The notes: generated by a model not told the origin, from the letters alone. A stretch of DNA of 64,000 nucleotides from Nannobrachium achirus (GCA_963921795.1 OY997649.1:59745001-59809000); one strand, 5' to 3'. Positions 1 to 10,921 are shown, counted from the first letter of the stretch. Translations and numbers: made by a program.

Positions 1-150
1 CCACACTGTCACAGTCTCTGTGTTGAAGGAACACTCCACACTTCACAGTGTAGACGTGGGAGACGGAGAGCTGTGGAGGGAAATGGGCTGAATTACACTT
101 TAATTGCCTTTGCTATTAATTAGAAGTGTTGGAAATCTGTTGCGGTTTGC

Positions 151-187
151 CCCCCCCCCCCCCCCCCCCCCTCCTCCCCCCCCCCCC
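151..187. repeat. Poly-C tract
   Basis: Nearly pure run of C interrupted only by a short CTCCTC stretch. Similar poly-C or poly-G runs recur at about 11661, 16340, 17274, 31134, 36711, 45759, 52134 and 63459, so the region is prone to C-homopolymer expansion. Confidence 0.95.
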
Positions 188-274
188 AGTCGCAGTCCTT
201 ATGAAGCTATCTATTAACATCTTAATTGCCGCCTGGTCGGCTGTTGATGCCGCAGTGAGCTGAACATGCAGTGC

Positions 275-505
275 GCTCGCTGGCTGGCTGGCTGGTTGAC
301 TGAGTGACTGACTGGCTGGCTTGTTGGCTGGCTGGCTGTCTGTCTGGCTGGCTGACTAACCGACTGGCTGGCTTGCTGGCTAGCTGGCTGGCTGGCTGGT
401 TGACTAACCGACAGGCTGGCTGGTTGACTAACCGACTGGCTGGCTTGCTGGCTGGCTGGTTGACTAACCGACTGGCTGGCTTGCTGCCTTGCTGGCTGGC
501 AGGCT
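275..505. repeat. Imperfect CTGG-rich tandem repeat
   Basis: Degenerate array of CTGG and GACTGACT-like tetramers with longer internal units (about 40 bp, containing TTGACTAACCGACTGG). It keeps open frames on both strands, giving repeats rich in W, L, A, G or S, Q, P. Those frames are a consequence of the repeat and are not a gene. Confidence 0.9.
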
Positions 506-1662
506 AGCGTTAGAGTCATTAACACAAACGAGAAAACCCCACAGTCTGCTGGCCTGCATGAACACCACAATGACTGTCAATTAATTACCACAATTGGTCT
601 AATATGTATAAGATTTAGAAGGAAAGATAAAATGAGCTGCATTTTCTGGCACAGAGGCATTCTCCTCCTCCTCTTCTCCTCTTCTCTCTCCTCTCCTTGC
701 CCTCCATTCCTCTCTCCGTCATTGTCATGGGTGTGAAATTGGCCAGTCGGGTGACGGTGACGAAGGGGGCGAGGCGTAATGAATTCTATCTGGACCGTAA
801 GAGTTTGACCTGGGGTTGATCGGAGGTTAACAACACTTCACCCCTAAGGCAACACCCATTAGCAATTATATTGTGCATTAGCAATCTCTGTGTGTGGATG
901 TGCTCACGTGTTAAGTGTGTGCGTGCGTGCGTGTGCTTGTATGTTACAGATGTGGTGAATGGTGTGAATGTATACAGTATTATATGTTTTTTGCGCCACT
1001 CGTTATTTGTGTGTAGTAAGTACCCTGCATTATTTTGTTTATACTGATAAATGTTTTTATTTTTTTTTATCATTTTTAAAATTCTGCAACACATGTCATT
1101 ACATTTTATTTCTATTTATTCTCTATCTATACTGCTGCTTGTTCAGGGAGAAATGTTATTGGAGGATTGAGGTGTCAGTCAACATGAGCCAACCATTGAG
1201 AAAGAGAGGGGGCGGGACTTGACAGAGTGAGCTAGAGACTGGAGGGTTTCAGAGCAAAGAGAGTGGACAAGCAGAGGCATTAAGTGTTTAAATAAATCGG
1301 TAATCTGTTGCATTCCAGTTAAGAGTCACGGGGTTTGCATCAGTGTGGTTTTGTACCTGTTTAAGCCTGTAAGTAAACGGGAGAGCTTGTGTGTTTTAGT
1401 CAGATGTTTAGTAGTCAGTCAGACAGACAGTGTAAACGGGCTAATGCTAAGCTAACGCTAAAAACACAACAAGTTGGTCTGTCCACTGAAGCTGGTGACT
1501 GCAGTGCAGAGTGCCTGGAGGATATTTTCTTTTTTTTTCTTTCTTTTTTTTTGCACCATGTTTTGAGTGAGTATGATACTACTCTATGTGAAATGTATAA
1601 GATGAGAATTGTTGTAAAAGGACATAAGTTCATTAGTGTACTGTATGGGTTTTCTCTTTTAG
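506..1662. other. Unique sequence, no recognised gene
   Basis: Non-repetitive sequence with a CT-rich patch (about 658-716), a short TG patch (about 890-940) and T-rich tracts. A GC-box-like GGGGGCGGGAC lies at about 1208. A donor-like GTAAGTAA follows CCT at about 1369. No supported gene. Confidence 0.5.
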
Positions 1663-1796
1663 ATATAGTGTGCTTCAGGACGTTGCTGCACCAGCTGTGG
1701 TAATAGAAGTGCTCAGAGCTTGCCACTGCGTACAGAGGGTCTACGGCACACTCCTCATCTGGAACCTGGTGTTTGGACACTACAGCCTCAGGAACT
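1663..1796 (+). CDS. Candidate orphan internal exon (unrecognised)
   Basis: A pyrimidine-rich tract ending in TTTTAG precedes 1663, and a consensus donor GTAAGT follows 1796. Between them one frame is open for 44 codons with one base left over at each end, so it would be a symmetric phase 1-1 exon of 134 nt. The peptide begins YSVLQDVAAPAVVIEVLRAC and continues with HCVQRVYGTLLIW. I do not recognise a family. The other two frames contain stops. An open frame of this length can occur by chance, so this is a candidate only. Confidence 0.22.
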
Positions 1797-1866
1797 GTAA
1801 GTACACACTATAACCACTGTGGACTTTCCCTATGAGCTCCAACAGCGCGACAGCGATTAGGGATGG

Positions 1867-2142
1867 TAAATGGTAAATGGTGCATTTATATAGCGCTTTT
1901 ATCCAAAGCGCTTTACAGAGATTGTGCATTACATTCACCCATTCACGCACACATTCATACACCGGTAGCGGAGGAAACCATGCAAGGCACCAACCTGCTC
2001 ACCGGGAGCAATTAGGGGTTCAGAGTCTTGCCCAAGGACCCTTCGACATTAACTCAGGGGGAGCCCGGATTCGAACTGGGAACCCTTCGGGAACCCTTCG
2101 TGCTCTAATAACGGTTTCTCTACCCCTGAGCTATGCCGCCCC
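1867..2142 (-). mobile_element. tRNA-derived SINE with L2-type tail
   Basis: On the minus strand the head reads GGCGGCATAGCTCAGGGGTA (A-box-like) and has a B-box-like GTTCGAATCC. Then comes a body also found at 30129-30408 and 32180-32461, and a tail containing AAAGCGCTTTGGATAAAAGC and TATATAAATGCACC, the form of a LINE L2-type 3' end. It is flanked by a perfect 9-bp target-site duplication TAGGGATGG (1858-1866 and 2143-2151). The target is the very end of the element at 2143-2549. Confidence 0.9.
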
Positions 2143-2549
2143 TAGGGATGGGCAATATAATCAATATGGCAATACATCGCAATAGTTTATTTGCCAATAC
2201 TTTATTGATACTTCAGGCCGTAGTACCGCGATACTTTGAGTAAAATAAAATATGTTCCCATGCATAGGAACCAATGGTAGAAGTCCGGTCCTGACACTCC
2301 GCTGCCTCTAGATGTCGCTGTACTATAGTAGCTACTTCCCCTTCCCACGGTTCAGTGAGTGAGGTCTCTCAAGAAAATGGCTGCAAATGACGAAAACAAC
2401 ATTAGAGCAGCGCCTTCAGCTTTTAAAGCTGATATATCGCAATAGTATCGGATCGCAAATATTCGCAATATATCGTGATATTATTGCATCGTGACCCAAG
2501 TATCGTGATACGTATTGCATCGTGAGATTCTTGCCAATATCCACCCCTA
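2143..2549. mobile_element. Short inverted-repeat element (GGGATGGGCAATAT ends)
   Basis: The left end TAGGGATGGGCAATATAATC is mirrored by a right end whose reverse complement is TAGGGGTGGATATTGGC. The interior is rich in ATCGCAATA and TATCGTGATA, as in common short non-autonomous DNA elements of fish. The SINE at 1867-2142 sits in its first bases. No coding capacity. Confidence 0.6.
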
Positions 2550-2990
2550 CCAACGATACTGTTACCATAAACTGAGTCAAACAAACCCTGGGGTATTTTA
2601 TTTTATTTTAACTTTTTTGAAGAGTCATTTGTATTTTATTTTTTTGTCAGGTTCAGAGGGACTAGGCAGGGTCAGTTCACATGTGGAATAAATATTATTA
2701 TCTTTCTTATAAAATTCTATCCTTGTGTTGGGTGTTTTCATGAGTAATATGAGTTATCTGGTATAGATAGGTTTAATTCATGTGATTCAAAATAACAGTA
2801 CAGCTGTACAATAAGCTAACCGGGCCTTTTTGCACCTGATCTGAGTTATATGCCATATTAGACACATTTTAACATTGTATTTTGTCGCCATCTCCAATTC
2901 CTTTTCTATGCAAAAAGAGTGTGCTTTAATTTAGAATACCTTTTGAGAATTGAGTGAGTGGGCTACACGTGTACATGGGTTAGTGTATAT
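2550..2990. other. AT-rich unique sequence
   Basis: No open frame, repeat end or RNA gene that I can support. Confidence 0.4.
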
Positions 2991-2994
2991 GGTG

Positions 2995-3077
2995 TATATG
3001 TTTGTTTGTGTATGTGTCATTGCATGCGTGTGTGCGTGTACGTGTGTGCGTGCGTGCGTGCGTGCGTGTATGTGTGG
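2995..3077. repeat. TG / TGCG microsatellite
   Basis: Alternating purine-pyrimidine tract mixing TG, TATG and TGCG units. Confidence 0.85.
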
Positions 3078-3340
3078 TGTACTCATGTGCCACATTCCAT
3101 CATGGCTGGCGGGGTCATTGATGCACCCCCCCTCCCCCAGTCAGACCACAACCATGAGCTGTCACTCAAACATTAGCTGTCAATCAGCATCTACTAACTA
3201 ACCAGCCCACAGTCAGACAGTCAGACAGACAGATGGATAGATGTATGGTGGCTAAATGGCATTTTTAACACCTTAACGCATTTCCCATTAAGCTGGGGGA
3301 CAAACTGCAAGGCTCTGTAAGAAGCTCCGCCCCCTACCGC

Positions 3341-3440
3341 TAGTGGTGGAAAGTAACCAAGGACATTAACTTAAGTATAATATTTTGAGGCGCTTTACTT
3401 GAGTATTTACCATTTTCATGTTTCAATACTTTATACCAGT
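3341..3440. mobile_element. hAT-B fragment
   Basis: Starts TAGTGGTGGAAAGTAACC and continues with the ACTTAAGTATAA, TTTACTTGAGTATTTACC and ACTTTATA motifs of hAT-B seen elsewhere (for example 59221-59643). The copy is cut off by the GCGACC-type sequence at 3441. Confidence 0.7.
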
Positions 3441-3800
3441 AAGAGATAAGCGACCGCCGCATACACAAACTTTAGAAGGCAATCATAGGCAATCAGGAGG
3501 GAATATGGGAAATGATGCATTTTGATGACATGACCTTAGAGATACTGTGTACCGCTTTCTGTGATTTTAGGGCAAAATCTGTAGGAGCAGTGTCCAAAAA
3601 TGTGTTTAGCAAAAGTCGGAAGAAGGCCATGTGAGAAATCAGGGCTGGAGCTTGTGGTTTGGCAGCCAAGGAGTGTGTGTGCAAAGTTTGGCATGGATAG
3701 GGGCAACAGTGCCGGAGATATGAGTAGAGAAAAAGAGAAAAATGTTTGTTGTACACTGCTGCGTTTTTCGGCCGAATATCGGAGCGAATTTTGGAGCACG
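3441..3800. repeat. Fragment related to the GCGACC-hairpin element at 44352
   Basis: Contains GAGATAAGCGACCGCCGC and then one copy of a unit with GATTTTAGGGCAAAATCTG and GTGTCCAAAAATGTGTTT. The same unit is tandemly repeated at 44371-44815. The rest (3605-3800) is not recognised. Confidence 0.6.
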
Positions 3801-3902
3801 TAAAAAAATAATCAACGTCACGTTACGTCAATCACGTTTGCACACTGTCACCTGTTTCGCAACTGTCGCCACTGGGTACCTTGCTCTACCTCTCTCTCCT
3901 CT

Positions 3903-4084
3903 CTCTCTCCTTGGTCTTTTTTTTTTTTGGCAGATTTCGGATTTCCAAAACGCAACGAAAAGACGCAGCAGTGTGCAGCCAGCTTTACTCAAGTCAACCA
4001 GATAGTGTTTCCATATGGTACTTTGACCTAAATAAAACAATGTCGGAGTACCTCTTCCTTCCACCGCACTGCCTATCTACTTTA
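3903..4084. other. Short sequence between repeats
   Basis: CT-rich and T-rich stretch, then unrecognised sequence leading into the TTTA-rich tail of the LINE. No gene supported. Confidence 0.4.
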
Positions 4085-4951
4085 CTTTACTTTATTTATT
4101 TATTTGGACAGGACAGTACCAGTTAATGGACACATTGACATTAACATGTTGCATAATAAATACCAACATACAAAAATCTCAGTGTAAAGCTGTAAGCTTA
4201 AAGCTAAATTTCATCCGTTGTCCTCACATAAAACAAGAAACAAAACAAGACTAACAATAACAAGAACAGAACAGTACAGGGCGAACAAAACACAACAAGA
4301 AAAGGTGCTTGGCGCAACAGAGTGCCTAGTGCGACAAAGTGCTTAGTGCCAGAAATAAGCTAAAAACCAAACAGGAGAAACTAACCTGGCAGAGTAATTC
4401 GTACCGGCATCGAATAGTTCTTAAAGGCGGTTACATGTTTGTGATCGTTTTAACCATTGCTTCAACTGCCCTTTAAAAGCACCGAATGTGGGGATCTCTC
4501 TAATTGAGGCAGGGATCTGGTTCCAATATTGGGATCCATTTATGGAGAGAACGTTTTTACTAAAAGTAGTTTTTCTAAAATCTATTTCACAGTCTCCCCT
4601 GGATGTTGACCTAGTACTGCGTCCAATATCCCTCTTCTTATGGATGAATTCCATAAGAGGAGGGGGAGCCAGATCATTAAGGCATTTATATATTAGACAT
4701 GCATTTTTAAATTTCCTAAAATTTTCAAAGCTGAGAAGGTGATACTTTTCCAGTAATAGCCCTTTTAAATACCTGTTCAATGGGTTTTGTGGTTGTTGTA
4801 TTAGCAAAAGACCAGTTTGTAAAACAGTATTCCATGTGAGAGAAAATCATGCAATGAAGGTACGTTTTGGCTGCTTCTATTGTTAGGTAGGGTCGAATTT
4901 GTTTGAAGTTTCGTAGATTGTAATTAATAGTATTAGTTACTTTTTGAAGCG
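4085..4951 (-). mobile_element. Non-LTR retrotransposon (LINE), 3' portion of the reverse transcriptase ORF
   Basis: On the minus strand, conceptual translation gives the end of a non-LTR reverse transcriptase: TINYNLRNFKQIRPYL, then AAKTYLHCMIFSHMEYC, then FRKFKNACLIYKCLNDLAPP, then WNQIPASIREIPTFGAFK and a terminal LKQWLK. This matches the C-terminal region of jockey/CR1/L2-group fish LINEs as I know them. The first part is in a different frame from the rest. A shift with apparent loss of about a dozen residues lies near 4755-4775, so the copy is dead. It is strongly 5' truncated, as is usual for LINEs. The 3' UTR (4085-4420) contains TTATTTGGACAGGACAGTAC and ends in TTTA repeats. Confidence 0.85.
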
Positions 4952-5527
4952 GTGAAAACCGCTTCCAATGAATGGCTTATATATATATATGGTCATTTCA
5001 GTCCAGAATGAACAGGTTTTTTCAAAAACAGAATGTCCGTTTAATTACCATATATGGTGATCTCAGTCCAGAATGAACAGGGTTTTTCAAAAACACAATG
5101 TATGTTACCTTATGTCCATATATGGTCACTCCAGGCCAGAATGAACAGGTTTTTCCTGTCCCGTACGTGTAAAATATCAGTCCAGAATGAATAGGCTTTC
5201 TCAAAAAGCAAAATGTGTGTCCCATGTCCATATATGGTCATTTCAGTTCAGAATGAATAGGCTTTATATGTCCTGTACATCTAGAATATGTGTGCGGTGT
5301 CCCTCCCGGTCAGATCCCTCCCATATATGGTCATTTCAGTCCAGAATGAACAGGCTTTTTCAAAAACAGAATGTCTGTTTAATTACCATATATGGTGATC
5401 TCAGTCCAGAATGAACAGGGTTTTTCAAACCTATTATACCAACTGTCATACCAGCTCTCCAAATACATTCAGAATAGAGGTTTTATCTGTCCACCGCTTC
5501 ACTTCGAACCGAGGTTTGATTTTTTTA
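4952..5527. mobile_element. Fam-K hairpin-ended element with internal minisatellite
   Basis: The left end contains GAAGCGGTGAAAACCGCTTC, a perfect 8-bp stem closing a GAAA loop. The right end is CACCGCTTCACTTCGAACCG, so GAAGCGGTG appears inverted at both ends. The same pair of ends brackets 46528-46802 with a different interior. The interior here is a tandem array (4984-5431). Conserved ends around unrelated minisatellites resemble Helentron/DINE-type elements, but I cannot show a Helitron 3' end. Confidence 0.55.
4984..5431. repeat. Minisatellite, about 70-bp unit
   Basis: About six diverged units, each with CATATATGGTCATTTCAGTC and CCAGAATGAACAGG followed by TTTTTCAAAAACA. It lies wholly inside the Fam-K element. 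Confidence 0.85.
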
Positions 5528-5539
5528 TGTGCTTCTTGA

Positions 5540-6256
5540 AGGTAAGATCTACCCACCCCCCACCCCCTCCCCCCTCTACAAACCCCCTCCACCTCAAAGA
5601 CGCCCTCATTAATAGGCGTTCCTCTGACATTTGAAGTAACGTTATTACAGGTCTCATTTAGGAGCGAAATGAAGGCGGAGCCCCGGGCTCTGGTCCTTCC
5701 CGAGTTCATCAGGTATCGTCGGCCCAAGACGCTAGAAGGTGAACGGGTGGGGTGGGTGGGACAGGACTGGGTGGTGTGGTATGAGGTGGGTGGGGGTAGG
5801 AAGGGAAGGGAGGGAGAGGTTTAGAAGGTGGAAGGTGGAGGGCAGCGGGCGTTGGAGCCTCCGGGTTTGACATTCACAGAACAACAGACAGCAGAGATGG
5901 ATGCTCCGCAACATTCCTGCCCCTGCATGCATGACAGAGCCCCCCGCCCCCCGCCCAACCCCAACACACACACACACACACATGTGCTCGCACACACACA
6001 CTCTTGCCTACAGCGGCCAACCCCCGACTCAATCCCACATCTGACCTTTGCAGAAAACTGGGGGTCAACCCCAGGGTTTTCTGTTTTTTTGTTTTGTTGG
6101 TTTTTGCTCACGTCGGGATCGCATCTCCGAAAGCGTACAAATAATGGCACCAAAAATGGAACCGATTGTATGGCATTAAATGGCATTCAATTAACACCCA
6201 GGCATTACGTGTACACGTAGGATTCTATTGTACAAGACAAACCAAGTGTACATGAC
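5540..6256. other. Unique sequence with CA microsatellite
   Basis: C-rich stretch (5551-5591), G-rich stretch (5740-5860) and a CA tract (about 5963-6001). No supported gene. The open frames here are short and compositionally biased. Confidence 0.5.
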
Positions 6257-7188
6257 AGGGAGAGTGTTTTTTTGCACAGGTCTTTCAGTCCAAGTGTATC
6301 AAAAAGGCAACTGGGTTAAAGGACAACTCCTCCCTAAATCACTTCTAGGCTCATTTTCCTACTTATGTTGATCCCAAAAGACTGTCCATGGGGTCTATTA
6401 GGCACAAATGCCCCTGTTGTCCAGTTTCCCCCGCAGAACCCAGCAGCTCTCATAGCATATAGTGGAGCCTATAAGACTATCGCTTTTACACTATTTGTTG
6501 TGGTCAAAAGTGTTTTTATTTTTCATGAATGTGGTACTAGTTGTCATTACAAACACATCCATTTCATCGTTGTCCCACACAAGCCCTCACACTCTGCTAA
6601 ACAGATGTTATTCTCTTATGTGTTTTGCCAAGTCCCGGAAAAGATGCCCTGTGATTGGCCAGTACAGTCACTTTGATTGGCACCTTTGCCGAATGCTCAC
6701 CCCAAAACATGATTTATGAGATTGTGGTGGGACAACAAGGCATGGATGTGTTTGTAATGACAACTAGTATGACATTCATGAAAAAGAAAATCACTTTTGA
6801 ACACAACAAATAGTGTAAATGCGATAGGCTTATAGGCTCCACTCTATGCTATGACAGCTGCTGGGTTCTGCTGGGGAAACTGGACAACAGGGGCATTTGT
6901 GCCTAACAGACCCCATGGACAGTCTTTTGGAATCAATATAAGTGGGAACATGAGCCTAGAAGTGATTTATGGAGGAGTTGTCCTTTAAGGCAGCGGATGC
7001 TTGTGATTGGCTGCGCGGAGGTGACGAAAGTTGGGAGGACGGAGATACACCTAAACCTTAACCCTAACCCTACCTCAGTAAAACTAACGCTGGTGAAATG
7101 CTAACCTGCCGACGCTGGTGAATGTTAACCTGTTCGGGCCAAGGGGAGGTCACTTGGACTGAAAGACCTGCAAAAAATACTCTCCCGT
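6257..7188. mobile_element. hAT-like element with 8-bp TSD, interrupted
   Basis: Terminal inverted repeats of about 45 bp (AGGGAGAGTGTTTTTTTGCA, then GGTCTTTCAGTCCAAGTG; mirrored at 7151-7188). A perfect 8-bp duplication TACATGAC flanks it (6249-6256 and 7189-7196), as expected for hAT transposition. The interior is mostly a TTAA element (6316-6988) that inserted later. Confidence 0.8.
6316..6988. mobile_element. TTAA-flanked foldback element
   Basis: Bounded by TTAA on both sides, with inverted arms of about 260 bp starting AGGACAACTCCTCC and ending GGAGTTGTCCT. The arms match from CACTTCTAGGCTCA through GGGCATTTGTGCCTA. The loop is about 140 bp. TTAA targets are typical of piggyBac- and Kolobok-type elements. 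No transposase is present. Confidence 0.85.
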
Positions 7189-7265
7189 TACATGACATTG
7201 ATGGATAATTCATTCATTCAGGTACAGTCTACACCCCTTGGCGTGTCTCTCTTGTAACGCCACAG

Positions 7266-7445
7266 GTAGGACAGTGTTTTTCAACCTGTGGGTCCAAGGG
7301 GGTCCCCAATTGATTTTGGGGGGTCCCCAGATGATTAACTTAATGTTAAACATTGTTTTCTCACTCAACAGTAAACAAACCAACATAAAGTTTTTTCACT
7401 CAACAGTAAACAAACCAACAAAGTTTAAGTGTATAGAGGGTATAT
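7266..7445. mobile_element. hAT (Charlie-type) end fragment
   Basis: Begins CAGTGTTTTTCAACCTGTGG followed by GGTCC-rich sequence, the style of Charlie-type hAT ends. It also holds a short direct repeat, TCACTCAACAGTAAACAAAC, at about 7361 and 7397. Its partner end is not seen because the foldback at 7446-7879 interrupts it. Confidence 0.5.
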
Positions 7446-7879
7446 GCATGTCTTAATACATTATAATTGTCCTCTATAACTACAATGTAAAATTAAAAAC
7501 ACCTCAATTATTTTATTTATTCTAGAAATAGCTAATCTTTCACTCAATAGGGGAAATGCCCTTCGCAAGTTGATGATGTCATAAATGTCAAGTGTGATCT
7601 ATCCCTATGGAATTTATGGCATGCATGTGAAAATAAAAACAAACGTAATACTTCCTATGGTTAATATGAGCATCAAATCAATATTTCAAATGTGTTTGTG
7701 TTTTGTTTTTTTGCACATGCATGCCATAAAAATGACACATGACATTTATGACATCATCAACTTGCGACAGGCATTTCCCCTACTGAGTGAAAGATTAGCT
7801 ATTTCTAGAAGAAATAAAATATTTAAGGTGTTTTTAATTTTACATTTATAGAGGACAATTATAATGTATTAAGACATAT
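7446..7879. mobile_element. Long foldback element
   Basis: The two halves are inverted copies. ATGTCTTAATACATTATAAT and then GAAATAGCTAATCTTTCACT at the left are mirrored at the right, with GCATGCATGTG near the centre. Arms are about 180 bp with a loop of about 80 bp. No open frame of interest. It fits a long-TIR MITE. Confidence 0.8.
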
Positions 7880-8092
7880 TTGTCGTATTAGTCAGGGATC
7901 ACTTTAAGGACTTTTAATTCTTCTAAAATGAAATTTAACATTGGCCAAATTGTCAAATATTAGAGGCAGAAATTCCAATGGCGTTGTGAGCATAGATCTG
8001 CTTTTTTCACAATAGCGTGTTATACAAAATGTAATTCCTCAACGCTTAGTGCTCGTCAGGGTGGGGAGGGGTCATTATTTTGGGGGTCACGG

Positions 8093-8095
<3 letters not shown>

Positions 8096-8150
<55 letters not shown>
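8096..8150. repeat. (GA)n microsatellite
   Basis: Uninterrupted GA dinucleotides. Confidence 0.98.
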
Positions 8151-8152
<2 letters not shown>

Positions 8153-8316
8153 CCCGCAGGTCAAGAGGAGGTGCTTCCAAACAGGAGAGAGAGTGAGCCC
8201 ACCTCTGGGGACTCGTCTTCATTAGGACATGTATAAGAACACCATATGTGCTCACGGCACTGTGAAGATCTTCATTGTTTTTATAGGTAACAGTCCAAAC
8301 AAACTGAAGAAGTGCA

Positions 8317-8776
<460 letters not shown>

Positions 8777-9056
8777 ACGTGCGTGCAGGTCTGTTCTGGT
8801 AGTGCACACGGGGTCAGGAGATGCTGCAGGCTCTCTCTGCTGACGGCTGCAGGAAACCAATCAACCTTGTCTGTGTATTCCCCTCGCCATCGTTCTCTTA
8901 ATGACCTGCCCTGACAGGCCTTGGCTGCTGCAGACCCCGGCCAAGCCCCCCCGCACCGGCCCCCCCATCAGCAACATGCTAATGACCCACACACACTGAG
9001 AGAGAGAGAGAGAGAGATGGACAGAGAGAGGGAGAGGGAGATAGGGAGAGATAGCA

Positions 9057-9225
9057 TGTCGTTATCGGGTGAAAACCTTGTATGTCCGAAACCGTTTGTT
9101 TTGTATTTATCATTTTAAAACTGATTTAAACTAGTGGAAACAGCCGATCTTCAAGCAGTTGTGTGCTTGTAGATCTGCTGTTTTCACTACTTTTGTGAGA
9201 CGGCCTTGTACGACGAATCCCGCTT
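9057..9225. mobile_element. Fam-G copy, one end missing
   Basis: Carries the Fam-G end GTCGTTATCGGGTGAAAACC with CCTTGTATGTCC, then the central palindrome (9133-9188), then TTTTGTGAGACGGCCTTGTA. The opposite end (AGATACAAGGTTTCTGCC type) is absent. Confidence 0.7.
9133..9188. repeat. GATCTACAAGC palindrome in Fam-G
   Basis: Arms AGTGGAAACAGCCGATCTTC and GTAGATCTGCTGTTTTCACT with a very short loop. This is the first occurrence of the palindrome in the window. Confidence 0.85.
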
Positions 9226-9473
9226 CTATGTCCTACCTCAGTGTCACACCCGTGCTCGTGTAAAGTTACGATGACGTTTCTACGATAACCCTACTCTGAT
9301 TTGTCGGACCAACATCCAATCAGCAATGACGACTTGCTTCAGCAACTTGCTTCCTGAAATACGAGTCAACTGAATCATTTCCAGGCTGTGATGTGGAGAG
9401 ACAAAACAAATTGCGGAACGGAGCGAACAGGCTGGCACCCAGGCTGGTGGGCGTGGCCACATAAAAACATGAG

Positions 9474-9690
9474 GTAGCACTTTATAATAACTATACACTA
9501 TAAAGCATTAGTTAAGCATTAGTAACTAATGAATTCATCATGAATTCATCATGAGTTCATAGTTTATTAATCATGAATTCATCATTAGTAAGGCATTATC
9601 TATACATTAACTGAACATTAGTAAACACAGTAGTTAAGCATTAGTAACTACTGAATTCATCATGAGTCTAACACCTTTTGTACTTTTTTT
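9474..9690. repeat. Dispersed repeat with internal sub-repeats
   Basis: TAGCACTTTATAATAACTA followed by repeated GTTAAGCATTAGTAACTA and GAATTCATCATGA modules. This style (TATAATAAC, AAGCATTAGTTAA) is familiar from fish repeats. The class is uncertain. Confidence 0.55.
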
Positions 9691-9761
9691 TGGAAAACAT
9701 CATCCTCCTTGTATAATCATAATACCTGATCATCATGTTTTGGGGGGGAAAAAATCATGGC

Positions 9762-10704
9762 ACCCCAGTACTTAACACTTTCCAAGCCACGGGGAGCCCC
9801 TTAATATTAAAACCGTACTATATCGGACTTCCTAGGGGGGGGGGTCTCTCGTCTTTTCCCGTACTTTCCCGTATTTACCGAAATAAATGATTTTCATCCG
9901 AAAATCGGCGATCGTCTAACCTTCCCTAGTCACCACTCGTGCATCGATAGCTCATGGCTGGTCTGACATGAAGCAGAAGTGATGTCATGGCCCTTTCCTT
10001 CTCCAAGGCACCTTCCCCCATTCGGTTACTGTCTGTACACGAGTGCTTCTACTGCAGCCGTGCTGGGGGCTATGCTAGCGAAACTTTTCAGTTCTACTCT
10101 TGAGTCACACGTGGATTATTTGAGGGGACATTTACGTGAACGGATCGCGCACGCGAAACGCACGGGGACATGATGCGTCAGCCGAATCTCCCACTCTAAG
10201 CCAATGCAGATTGAGTTTTTCACTGGGAACTGGGGTGAGTATACAACGGGGGATCGCGGTATGGTAATGGGGGATGAAGACCACGTGATATAGCGCTGGA
10301 TGTCTGGTAAAATGAATGCGGTTCAGATCATAATATAATAATAGAAATTTCACGGCTAATCTACCAACAACCATTCTATTTCGGACGGCAAAGAGTTAAG
10401 TACACTTTTGTGGTATTTGTACTTTACTTGACTATTTCTAATTTCCAGTACTTTAATTTCTACTCCTCTACATCTCAGATCCAAATATTGCACTTTTACA
10501 TTACTCTACATTTATTAGAAAAGTTGAAATGGGACATTATGCACAATGAGTACTTTTAATTTGGTACTTTAAGTAATTGTTGATGCCAATACATTTGTAC
10601 TTTTACTCGAGTTCATTTTGGATTTCCGGACTTCCGGAGTATTTCCATATTCCAGTGCTGATACTTTTACTTACGCAAAACATTTGAGTACTTTTTCCAG
10701 CACT
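9762..10704. mobile_element. hAT-B copy interrupted by a TTAA element
   Basis: hAT-B sequence resumes at 10400 with TACACTTTTGTGGTATTTGT and runs to ACTTTTTCCAGCAC (about 10704). Its start lies just before 9772, where CCCCAGTAC is cut by the TTAA element. The copy lacks the central palindrome. Confidence 0.65.
9772..10399. mobile_element. TTAA-flanked element (piggyBac-like ends)
   Basis: Flanked by TTAA at 9772-9775 and 10396-10399. Ends TTAACACTTTCCAAGCC and, in reverse complement, TTAACTCTTTGCCGTCC. It sits inside hAT-B sequence. No transposase seen. Confidence 0.6.
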
Positions 10705-10800
10705 AAGACAACAATGTATCGCAAATATATCGTATCGCTGGCAGAGTATCGAGATGCGTATCGAATCGCCTCAGTGATGGAGATCAGCACCCCTAATGCC

Positions 10801-10880
10801 CCCCCCCCCCTCCCCCATCCATCCATTCTTCCATCCAACAAACACGCGCAGTGGCGGCCAAGTTGGCATTCATCCCGCCG

Positions 10881-10920
<40 letters not shown>
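10801..10920. repeat. Poly-C and (CT)n tracts
   Basis: C-rich run at 10801-10816 and CT dinucleotides at about 10884-10918. Confidence 0.9.

Positions 10921-10921
<1 letters not shown>

Noticed and set aside
4421-4807. Host gene coding region on the minus strand
   Set aside because: The protein matches the C-terminal part of a non-LTR reverse transcriptase and is frame-disrupted and 5' truncated.
7057-7073. Telomere fusion point
   Set aside because: Only two or three CTAACC-type units inside an element. Too short to argue for a fusion.
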